The notes beneath the pieces were generated by a model. The model searched no databases. It had not been told where the DNA came from and was given only the letters and a program-made list of their open reading frames with translations. A stretch of DNA of 64,000 nucleotides from Nitrosomonas sp. Is79A3 (lineage in GTDB: Bacteria; Pseudomonadota; Gammaproteobacteria; Burkholderiales; Nitrosomonadaceae). Shown here in pieces: positions 56,067 through 64,000 of this stretch. The number at the start of each line of letters is the position of its first letter. Position 1 is the stretch's first letter. The stretch lies in assembly GCF_000219585.1 (NCBI RefSeq), contig NC_015731.1:3286001-3350000 (forward strand), given 5' to 3'. The translations under genes were made by a program, and so were the position numbers.

Positions 56067-56515
56067 AACTGCCTTTTCTATCTAGCTGAAGAGCAATGGG
56101 GCAATTTATTTTAGATCATAAAATAGATTAGCCTCATTGCTCCGATACAAATTATTCGTGATTCCGCATATGAACTTCTGCGTTTTTTGGAAAAAATGCA
56201 TTTATCCTGCATAAAGCGGAGGTAACGCATCATAGCCTTCCAAATGTTCACTTCCCCGTACCGCCCCGGGCACCTCATTTGCACTAGCGTACGTTTTCGA
56301 AACATTCGACACTTAAAACCTTAAATCTTATAGGCTTGCCTGTTTAAACTCCACCGTTTGTCACTAGCTTGATTCCAATACGCCGCACGTCTTTCCAGAT
56401 CTGTTCATTACACTTACGATTCTTTCAGCAAATTTACAGCTAATGTTGTGTCTTACACAAAATAATATATAATGATATATGATATATTATTAATAATCAT
56501 TGAGAGGTAACCAAC
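56067..56515. other. non-coding stretch
   Basis: It contains the terminator hairpin at 56091-56142. Otherwise no gene is seen; a minus-strand open frame at 56111-56305 is not supported. The last 60 bases are very AT-rich, with an inverted repeat AATAATATAT/ATATATTATT (about 56460-56491), and probably hold the promoter of the next gene. Confidence 0.5.
56091..56142 (+). terminator. terminator after the di-haem protein gene
   Basis: GAGCAATGGGGC (56091-56102) pairs with GCCTCATTGCTC (56131-56142) with one G-T pair. Inside, TATTTTA and TAAAATA extend the hairpin. It lies 25 nt after the stop codon. Confidence 0.55.
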
Positions 56516-57907
56516 ATGTTCATTAGTCATGCAAAATCAATCCACACCGCCCAGCAATTAGGCATTATCGGCCTGGCGATTTATCTGACTTGTAACGCTT
56601 CTTTCGCAGCAGCCGAAGTCTGGTCAACACCGCCAACGCTGCTGGCCTCAACCAAAAATATCAATCAGACCAATGAAAACCTGGGCGACCAAAAGGTTGC
56701 GATCAACTCCAAAGGACAAGCTGTCGCTGCTTGGGTGCGCGGTACGCAAATCCAGGCACGCAGCAGATCTGCCACCACCTGGAGCGGAGTAGTCACTTTA
56801 GTCCCGGCTGCCACGGGGCAGACCGCCAGTCTTCTGGATTTAACCAAGTCACCATTAGGAGATGCTATAGCTGTCGTTTCTGTTAATTCCGTGGTACAAA
56901 GCAGCTTTTTTCATGCCGGTACTTGGAGTACGCCAGCAGTTATCCCAGCAGCAACAGGCGCTATCGTTTTAAACGCTCGGGTTAAATACGATAGCAAAAC
57001 TACCCCATCGGCAACACCCACTGCCACTTTGGTCTGGTCGGAGAAAACCGGCGCTTCCTGTGCCGTAAAAGCCGCCACCGGTAATGCGAGCACCGGCTGG
57101 AACAATGTTATTACTGTTGCGGACACTGGGTCTGCTTGCTACAACTTTATTGATTTGGCAATCAACAAACGCGGCGAAGCGGCACTGGCACTGGGTGCAA
57201 CACCCCCGCCCATTCGTCATGCCGGCAGCCCTGCCGTGGTTACCAGTCGCAATACCAGCGGCACATGGACTACCCTCACCAATTTTGCTTCCGGCGCGTA
57301 CGGTACAGCACCCTCGGTAGCAATTGCCGATAACGGTGTAGCCATTGCGGTATTCAGCGATGCCAATCTGGGCGCTCAGTGGTCGAGGCGTTCACCGGCC
57401 GACGGCAGTTGGACAGCCAAGGCCACCTTCGACGGCTTTGTACCAGCCGTACCCGTAAAGATTGCTATGGCCAGCAATGGCACAGCTGTTGCCGCATACA
57501 ATACCTATTATGCAAATGTGCCGCCTGCACCGCTCAATGCCGCCACTTTACCGAGCGGCAGCAATACATGGAGCATACCTGTTGAAATCACATATCCAAG
57601 CGGCAGCGTCGAAGCATTTAATATTGCAGCTACGCCTGCGGGATCATTTGTAGTCGGCTGGATAGACGCCCAACCCGCTGGATCGCCTGGCTACAATATG
57701 GGCGTTTCGGTACTGGAAGCGGGCAATACTAACTGGTCCAACACTATTTTAGATGCTGATATGCAGGGCACCTATATAACACCCAGTCCTACAGCAGTTG
57801 CTGCCGCATCGGGACAAGCCATAGCCATATGGAATAACAACTTTTTTTATAGCAACTTATCCAATATCTATACCAAGCTTATGGCTTCTACAACTGCTAT
57901 CAAATAA
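56516..57907 (+). CDS. secreted repeat protein, beta-propeller-like
   Basis: A 463-residue protein with a signal peptide (cleavage after F-A-A-A near 34). The mature part repeats a motif about seven times, of the type (N/D)xxG-x-A-(V/I)-A-x-W/F: NSKGQAVAAW, SPLGDAIAVV, NKRGEAALAL, ADNGVAIAVF, ASNGTAVAAY, TPAGSFVVGW and ASGQAIAIW. Spacing of 50-70 residues and Trp-rich starts fit a seven-bladed propeller similar to sialidase-like folds. No catalytic residues are evident. A GAGAGG site precedes the ATG. The role, perhaps surface binding, is unknown. Confidence 0.65.
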   Translation: MFISHAKSIHTAQQLGIIGLAIYLTCNASFAAAEVWSTPPTLLASTKNINQTNENLGDQKVAINSKGQAVAAWVRGTQIQARSRSATTWSGVVTLVPAATGQTASLLDLTKSPLGDAIAVVSVNSVVQSSFFHAGTWSTPAVIPAATGAIVLNARVKYDSKTTPSATPTATLVWSEKTGASCAVKAATGNASTGWNNVITVADTGSACYNFIDLAINKRGEAALALGATPPPIRHAGSPAVVTSRNTSGTWTTLTNFASGAYGTAPSVAIADNGVAIAVFSDANLGAQWSRRSPADGSWTAKATFDGFVPAVPVKIAMASNGTAVAAYNTYYANVPPAPLNAATLPSGSNTWSIPVEITYPSGSVEAFNIAATPAGSFVVGWIDAQPAGSPGYNMGVSVLEAGNTNWSNTILDADMQGTYITPSPTAVAAASGQAIAIWNNNFFYSNLSNIYTKLMASTTAIK

Positions 57908-58131
57908 GCCTATGCGTTTCATCCTGTGGCGATGTTTACCGCAACACAGCAAACATCGCCACGGTTTACTTGATAACTCGTGCCAAAACGCTGCTGGTTG
58001 ACATTTAATAGAACGATGTTGGCAACGACGGAGAGGCAGTTGAAAATTTGATGGCAACCCAGCGCGAAATGAATTGCTGTGAACCGACCAATCAATAAAT
58101 TCCAGGACATGTAAAAAAACACCTCTAACGA

Positions 58132-60849
58132 TTACAGATCCTTCACCCCCCTCCGCCGTAACAAGTATTTCTCAAGTTCAATGATCAGAAATAGCAATAA
58201 GCTGATTGCGATGATGCGTCCCCAGGCTGTCACATCCAGAGCTGTCGTGCCAAATAACTGTTGCATCACTGGCAAATACGTGAATAGTAACTGCAAAACC
58301 AACAACAGACCAATAGCCAATAAAACATAACGATTATCCAGCAAACCCTGACGCGAGCATGCGGAAGCCACCAAATAACGGCAATTGAACAAATAGACTA
58401 TTTCAAACATCACCAGTACATTAACCACCACCGTGCGTCCCAGTTCGACGCTGGAGCCATTCATGGTTTCCCATAAATATAAACTTAAACTGCCACCAAT
58501 CATCAATAACGAAACAAAAATGATGCGCCACACCAGAAAGCCAGACAATATCGGTGCATTAGGGTCGCGTGGCGGACGCCACATCACATCACTTTCTGGC
58601 CGCTCGAATGAAAGTGTCACGGCTAAAGTAACTGTGGTTACCATATTGATCCACAATATCTGAACCGGGGTTATCGGCATTGCCACTCCCAGAAAAATCG
58701 CCAAGATAATTATCCCGGCCTCCCCACCGTTTGTCGGTAGCACGTAAACAATGGTCTTTTTGATATTGTCGTAGACAGTGCGCCCTTCCTTCACGGCGTG
58801 TGCAATCGACGCAAAATTATCATCCACAAGCACCATCTCGGCCGCTTCCTTCGCCACTTCAGTGCCCTTCTGCCCCATGGCGACGCCAATATCTGCGCGT
58901 TTCAAAGCTGGGGCATCGTTCACACCATCACCGGTCATAGCGACAATTTCGCCGTTATCCTGTAAGGCTGTCACCAGCCGCAGTTTATGCTCAGGATTCG
59001 CGCGTGCAAAAATATCCACATCCACAATCACTCGACGCAATTGCGCATCATCCATATTATCCAGTTCAACGCCTGTAATGGCGCTGTGGCCATCCCCAAT
59101 GCCTAATTTTGCTCCAATAGCGCAAGCAGTAATATGGTGATCGCCCGTAATCATTTTGACGCGAATGCCCGCCGTATGGCATTGCTGCACAGCGACAATG
59201 GCTTCCTCACGCGGAGGATCTATAATTCCTACCAATCCCAACAGGGTAAAATCCGCTTCAACATCAGAAGATTGAAGGATTTGTTGTCCCTCTGGCACAA
59301 CACGGCTTGCCATGGCGAGGATGCGCTGTCCCGTCGCACTGGCTTCTCGTATCTTGGTATGCCAGAAATCAAGTTTGATTAATTGATCCTCGCTCAGACT
59401 GCGCTGATAACTACACATAGCCATTACTTCTTCCGGAGCGCCTTTGACATAAATCAGGCTATGCCCGGCATGGCCATGATGCAACGTTGCCATAAAACGA
59501 TGTTCCGATTCAAACGGAATCACATCTGTGCGAGGTAATGTTTCCTGCTCAGAAATCGGATCCAATTCCGCTTTCATTGCCAGGGTAATTAAGGCACCTT
59601 CTGTCGGATCGCCGTGAATGCCCCATGTACCATCACCCTGATGCAATGTTGCATCATTACATAACAATCCTGCACGAAACATATCCTGCATTCCTGCATA
59701 TTCAATGATCTCAATTTTCTTTCCATTCAGACGAAAATCACCAGTCGGTGCATAACCTACGCCGCTAACCTGTACCTGATGATCCGCAGTAATCACAAGC
59801 TGTACGGTCATCTCATTACGCGTTAAAGTACCTGTTTTATCGGTACATATCACGGTTACCGCACCTAATGCTTCCACTGCCGGCAAGTGGCGAATAATGG
59901 CATGATTTCGTGCCATACTCTGCACCCCTAGAGCTAACGCAATCGTTAAGATAGGCGGTAACTCTTCAGGAATTGCCGCGACAGCCATACCGACTGTAGC
60001 CAGAAACATCTCACCGATACTGTAATCATGAAACAGTAATCCAAAGGTAAAAACAGTGACTGCCAGAACCAAAGTTACGCTAGCCAACCAGCGCCCAAAT
60101 TTTGCAATCTTACGTAACAGGGGCGTTGTCAGTTTATCGATCTGTTCCAGCATCTGACTAATGTGCCCAATCTCAGTATGATCACTGGTAGCAACCACTA
60201 CACCCATTCCCTGGCCATAAACCACCAATGTGCCTGAATACGCCATGCAGAAACGATCCCCGATCGCGGTCACAGCATCGACTGCATGGATGGATTTCTC
60301 AACGGCCTCGGATTCTCCGGTTAATGCCGCTTCTTCGATCCGCAGGTTTTTGCAATTGAGCAACCGCAAGTCGGCGGGTACCTTGTCACCGGATTGCAGT
60401 AGCACGATATCGCCAGGCACCAATTCTTCTGCCGGAATTTGCTTGCGCTGTCCTTCTCTCAGAACTGAAGCATTGAGCGATAACATATTGCGGATAGAAG
60501 CCAATGCTTTTTCCGCCTTACCTTCCTGGATAGTGCCGATAATGGCATTGATGACAACGACTGCCAGGATCACACCGCTATCCACCCAGTGCCCCAGAAA
60601 AGCAGTCATCACAGATGCCCCCAGTAGAATGTAAATCAATACATTATGAAATTGCAGCAAGAAGCGAATAACGGCACTTTTTGGCTTAGGTGGTTTTAAA
60701 CGGTTTGCACCATATTGTTCGAGACGTTGCTGCGCTTCTGTTTGTGATAATCCGGCAGAATCAGATTTAAGCGCTTCCAGCACCTGTTGCGCTGAGTAGC
60801 TATGCCATGCGGGTGGTTTATCGGGTGTAGAAGTCTGATCGTGTTGCAT
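58132..60849 (-). CDS. P-type cation-transporting ATPase (P2-type)
   Basis: A 905-residue ATPase. It has an N-terminal cation ATPase domain (about 12-75), T-G-E-S at 177-180, P-E-E-L-P in helix M4 (294-298), phosphorylated Asp337 in D-K-T-G-T-L-T, M-T-G-D-G-V-N-D-A-P in the hinge, and six C-terminal helices. The layout is that of P2-type Ca2+ or Na+/K+ pumps rather than heavy-metal P1B pumps. The helix-4 motif PEELP is not the PEGLP of SERCA, so the transported ion cannot be fixed from sequence. Confidence 0.88.
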   Translation of the reverse strand: MQHDQTSTPDKPPAWHSYSAQQVLEALKSDSAGLSQTEAQQRLEQYGANRLKPPKPKSAVIRFLLQFHNVLIYILLGASVMTAFLGHWVDSGVILAVVVINAIIGTIQEGKAEKALASIRNMLSLNASVLREGQRKQIPAEELVPGDIVLLQSGDKVPADLRLLNCKNLRIEEAALTGESEAVEKSIHAVDAVTAIGDRFCMAYSGTLVVYGQGMGVVVATSDHTEIGHISQMLEQIDKLTTPLLRKIAKFGRWLASVTLVLAVTVFTFGLLFHDYSIGEMFLATVGMAVAAIPEELPPILTIALALGVQSMARNHAIIRHLPAVEALGAVTVICTDKTGTLTRNEMTVQLVITADHQVQVSGVGYAPTGDFRLNGKKIEIIEYAGMQDMFRAGLLCNDATLHQGDGTWGIHGDPTEGALITLAMKAELDPISEQETLPRTDVIPFESEHRFMATLHHGHAGHSLIYVKGAPEEVMAMCSYQRSLSEDQLIKLDFWHTKIREASATGQRILAMASRVVPEGQQILQSSDVEADFTLLGLVGIIDPPREEAIVAVQQCHTAGIRVKMITGDHHITACAIGAKLGIGDGHSAITGVELDNMDDAQLRRVIVDVDIFARANPEHKLRLVTALQDNGEIVAMTGDGVNDAPALKRADIGVAMGQKGTEVAKEAAEMVLVDDNFASIAHAVKEGRTVYDNIKKTIVYVLPTNGGEAGIIILAIFLGVAMPITPVQILWINMVTTVTLAVTLSFERPESDVMWRPPRDPNAPILSGFLVWRIIFVSLLMIGGSLSLYLWETMNGSSVELGRTVVVNVLVMFEIVYLFNCRYLVASACSRQGLLDNRYVLLAIGLLLVLQLLFTYLPVMQQLFGTTALDVTAWGRIIAISLLLFLIIELEKYLLRRRGVKDL

Positions 60850-60993
60850 AAGTATTTTCCTTCTTTGGAATCACAGATTGTATTATGTTTATCTCATAGA
60901 CCAGAATCGATAGGAATAATTTGTATTTAATTATTCAGTACAGCTACAATGAAAACATTCTTTTCTCACTTAACACAGCAAATGGGGCTTTCT

Positions 60994-61506
60994 ATGAAAT
61001 ACTCTATCATTCTGATGGTACTTTTAACCATTCTGTTTACCAGCATAGCGCAGGCATCTGGGCGGGTACCTTTTGGTCATCAGGTTATTGCGGTACAAAA
61101 CTACAGCCGCGCTACGGAAAAAATTGCCATATCAGGAATGATTAGCGAGGGCGGCGTGCCAGCATTGGCAGCCACTGGTTTCAAAACCATTATTGATTTA
61201 CGCACCAAAAACGAAGGCGTTATGGAGGAGAAAGCATTGGTCGATATTGCCGGCATGATGTATGTCAATATTCCGACGACCGTTGCTGGAATCACTAAAG
61301 AACAGGTGGCCGCATTTACCAAAGTGATCGAATCAGCGCAAGCCCCGATACTGATTCACTGTGGATCGGGTAACCGGGCAAGTGCCATGTGGGCTAGCTA
61401 TCGAATCACCAAAGGTGTTGATCCGGAAGTAGCCATTGAGGATGCCCGCAAAACCGGTTTGCGCCCGCCGCTGGAAGAAAAACTTCGTGAAATCATGCTG
61501 AACTGA
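60994..61506 (+). CDS. exported DUF442/phosphatase-like protein
   Basis: A 170-residue protein from ATG 60994, which follows GGGG and starts a clean signal peptide (cleavage near A-Q-A-S-G, residue 21). A frame from 60949 adds a polar leader. The domain has G-F-K-T-I-I-D-L-R (about 62-70) and the active-site loop H122-C123-G-S-G-N-R128-A-S, as in the DUF442 and dual-specificity-like phosphatase fold; related domains occur in sulfide-handling proteins. It is convergent with the TauE/SafE pseudogene and is intact. Confidence 0.8.
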   Translation: MKYSIILMVLLTILFTSIAQASGRVPFGHQVIAVQNYSRATEKIAISGMISEGGVPALAATGFKTIIDLRTKNEGVMEEKALVDIAGMMYVNIPTTVAGITKEQVAAFTKVIESAQAPILIHCGSGNRASAMWASYRITKGVDPEVAIEDARKTGLRPPLEEKLREIMLN

Positions 61507-61530
61507 GCTTTAATCCATCCATCAACTCGC

Positions 61531-62351
61531 TCAGAACAATTTAATAATCATCCATACCGACACACCCATGGAGGCTACAGCAAATCCTTGCTGTAGCCTC
61601 GGGCCAGCAAGAAAATGGGCAAAAATTCGCCCGATCAACATACCTGTCAATGCACCGGCGGCAAAAGGTAGTGCAATAGTCCAATTCATACCTCCGAGAT
61701 AGGTTGCAGAGGCAACACCTATGGCAGTAATAAGTGCGATCACTGCCAATGAGGTTGCAAGAATGGATTGCATCGAAAGATTGGTCGCTTTTTTTAACGC
61801 CGGCACAACGACAAAGCCTCCTCCGATGCCTAACAAACCTGATAAGAATCCGGTTGCAATCCCCGAGAACGCCAATGCCCGGGCGCACGGCCAAGTCCAT
61901 ACCAAACGGCCTTGATCATAGGCTAGCTGGCAAGGGATTGAGGCAGTATCCGAGGGAGAGTCTGTCATATTTTTCTCATCCTTCTTCTTACTTTGCAGCA
62001 ACATGCTGACTGCAACATAGAACAATACCAGAGCAAACAAAAGTGTTAGAGGCGCATTAGGCAATTTCTGCGCCAGCCATATGCCGATGGGTGCAGTCAT
62101 GACACCGGTAATAGCAATAAATCCCGCTGCCCGGTAACGCACCTTTCCTTTCCTTGCCTATGCGCAAATAGCGCACCGATAGCCGAAGACAAACACACGG
62201 CGAATAAAGCAATGGGAGCAGCTTCGGCAACAACCAGATGCAATCCAAACATCAGCAGAGGAACTGCAATGATCGTACCGCCAGCGCCAGTCAGGGCCAG
62301 TATAGCACCAGCACAAGCGCCGAGCAGAATACTGATCAACAAAATATCCAC
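61531..62351 (-). pseudogene. TauE/SafE family permease, frameshifted
   Basis: The N-terminal part (62351 down to about 62145; I-L-A-L-T-G-A-G-G-T-I-I-A-V-P-L-L) and the C-terminal part (62142 to 61531; G-F-L-S-G-L-L-G-I-G-G-G-F-V-V-V-P) are the two halves of a TauE/SafE anion exporter with about eight helices. At the junction GGAAAGGAAAGG contains a five-base tandem duplication. Removing one copy gives a continuous frame H-R-Q-G-K-V-R-Y-R-A-A-G. TauE/SafE proteins often accompany sulfide or sulfite metabolism. The break may be fixed or could revert by slippage; a sequencing error cannot be excluded. Confidence 0.85.
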
Positions 62352-62355
62352 ATGC

Positions 62356-63966
62356 TCAGCTTAATTTACGGGGACGAGCAAGCCATTCCTTGCCTTTTAG
62401 CATGCCATTCCAATAGATCCATGGAAAAACTGTCGTTTTAAGAAACCAATTAAGCTTTCTCGGCACTGTTGGGTCAAGTGGAAATGTGGGCAGTAATTTT
62501 CCGCCAAAACCAAATTCAGCCAGTATGACTTTGCCATCCCCCACTGTCAGCGGACATGCGCCATAACGGTCATAGATAGTCGTCAGTTCCCGATCTTCTT
62601 TTGCCGCCAGAAGATTCTCCGCCACTACAACGATTTGCTTTCTGGCTGCCGCAGCCGTTTTCGTGTTAGGAGATGAACAGGCATCCCCCAATGAAAATAC
62701 ATTCGGGTAATCGGTATGCTGCAGTGTCTTTTCATTTACTTTGCAAAAACCGCCCGCGTCTGCCAAAGGACTATTGCGAAGAAAATCCGGAGCGGCCTGT
62801 GAGGGTGTCACATGCAGCATGTCAAAAAGTTTCGCTTCGAGGGTTACCGTTCCATCATTGCCTTTAATTTCAAAGTAGGCGATCTTTTTGTTTCCATCTA
62901 CTTTGATCAGATTAGAATTGAATATCAATTTTGCATGGTAGCGTCTGACATATTCCATCAGAGGTGGAACAAAATCTGCCACACCAAATAACACAGCAAC
63001 TGCCGTATTAAACTCAACATCCATATTTTTCAGGCAGTGTGTATGCAGCCAGTGATCGCATGAAAGATACAAGGCATTTTGTGGCGCACCGGCACATTTG
63101 ATTGGCATCGGCGGCTGGGTAAAAATTGCTTTTCCGGCTTTAAGTTCTTTTACCAGCGACCAGGTATAAGGTGCAAGGTCATACCGGTAGTTTGAAGTAA
63201 CGCCGTTTTTACCCAGTGTTTCCTCTAGTCCCTCAATCTTTTCCCATGCCAGACGTATACCCGGGCAAACAATTAATTGCCGGTATCCCATCACACGGCC
63301 ATCTGCCAAGTGTACTCTGTTGTGTTCCGGATCAAATCCGGCTGCAGCCGCCTGAATCCATTCAGCATTTCTCGGAATTACATCATCCATCGGTTTCACT
63401 GTTTCGGCGATGTCATAAGCACCGGCCCCCACCAGTGTTCAAGCAGGCTGATAATAATGTTTGTCGCTTGGTTCGATAATCGCGACACGCAGGGCTGGCC
63501 GCCGTTTAAGCAGGCTTACAGTGACACCGATGCCAGCCTAACCGCCCCCTATGACAACCACATCAAAGGCATTATCCCAGTTGCAGGCCGTCACCACAGA
63601 TTCCCGCGCTTCTATGTCACCCTTATCATTCTGCTTAGTCATTTCATACAAAGCAGTCGCACGCTTGCCAGAACCGCAAAACGCCAGAACCAGTTTGGGT
63701 AATTCAACCATAAATTTCTGAAAAGCTTCGGCACGCTCTGCGTTTATGGCGCTCATCCTGACAGGTAGATAGACAAAAGTAATATCCAGTAACTCGGCCA
63801 TCGCCTCCAGTTCTTCACTGCCCGGCTGGCTTCTGCCACCCTCATAATCCGGGCGATTACAAATAATGGATTTATAGCCAGCTGCTGCAATATCGGCGAT
63901 ATCATCGATATTGATTTGACCGGCAACCGACAGTATGTGGTCAAGCTTGGTAATATCCAGGCGCAT
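62356..63966 (-). pseudogene. phosphatase/FAD-oxidoreductase fusion with two in-frame stops
   Basis: One frame of 537 codons holds a DUF442-like phosphatase domain (first ~115 residues, with F-C-G-S-G-K-R-A), then a sulfide:quinone-reductase-like FAD domain starting D-V-V-V-I-G-G-G. Stops are TAG at 63538-63540, right after the G-G-G of the FAD site, and TGA at 63439-63441, where relatives have Trp in Y-Y-Q-P-A-W. Between and after the stops the sequence is normal (A-G-I-G-V-T-V-S-L-L; T-L-V-G-A-G-A). Such fusions pair with TauE/SafE in sulfide detoxification operons. Unless the stops are read through, it is dead. Confidence 0.87.
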
Positions 63967-64000
63967 ATCCTATCCTCTATCAATCAGACCATACTGAGTA

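Noticed and set aside
56111..56305. Minus-strand open frame of 64 codons after the di-haem protein gene
   Set aside because: It overlaps the terminator hairpin and shows no protein-like features.
56460..56500. AT-rich palindromic sequence considered as a Fur box
   Set aside because: Only part of the consensus (AATAATCATT) is present and the gene is not clearly iron-related.
57919..58122. Minus-strand open frame of 67 codons between the propeller-like protein and the ATPase
   Set aside because: Cys- and Trp-rich random-looking translation with no ribosome-binding site; most likely non-coding.

Overview
The window looks like a chromosomal segment of a betaproteobacterium of the Nitrosomonas type. 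Signs of this are the bc1-complex operon followed by sspA-sspB, the block secA / M23 peptidase / dciA, the order RNB exonuclease-tonB-aroE, the full yceD-rpmF-plsX-fabHDG-acpP-fabF-mltG cluster, and short dispersed repeats of a kind common in such genomes. This assignment is inferred from gene content; no marker in the window proves the genus.

Positions 223-8756 are an integrative element in the 3' end of a tRNA-Thr(TGT) gene. It is bounded by a perfect 47-bp direct repeat and carries a replication-initiation protein, an excisionase-like HTH protein and a tyrosine recombinase next to the intact tRNA. The left part is AT-rich cargo: a small membrane protein, a DUF2971 protein, a lipoprotein and a small acidic protein, plus large non-coding stretches with hairpins. 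Three diverged copies of the element's left-end sequence suggest repeated insertion at the same site. This is the least explained part of the window.

Positions 8819-16622 are core: sspB, sspA, petC, petB, petA, secA, an M23 peptidase and, divergently, dciA. Positions 17371-27158 hold an RNB exonuclease, a TonB protein, aroE, mgtE, a small membrane protein, an FMN reductase, a VF530-type protein, an S4 RNA-binding protein and rlmKL. A MazE/MazF-like toxin-antitoxin pair follows (27326-27890) in which both genes look damaged. A CzcCBA heavy-metal efflux operon with a CzcI-like leader gene lies on the minus strand (27969-34610).

Positions 34826-42657 carry maf and the fatty-acid/phospholipid synthesis cluster, then mltG. 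A large three-domain glycosyltransferase follows. The next stretch has a DUF4019 protein, a ZIP metal transporter, pgeF, a secreted ankyrin protein, and an overlapping glycerol-phosphate operon (GDPD, glpD, FGGY kinase). After these come a protoglobin, a GT2 glycosyltransferase, a di-haem peroxidase-like protein and a secreted repeat protein.

The right end (58132-63966) has a P-type cation ATPase and a sulfur-related cluster that is decaying: an intact DUF442-type phosphatase-like protein, a TauE/SafE permease broken by a 5-bp duplication, and a phosphatase/FAD-oxidoreductase fusion with two in-frame stops. Three copies of a ~110-bp MITE-like repeat and one 137-bp inverted-repeat element lie between genes. 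No rRNA, CRISPR array or intact transposase was seen.
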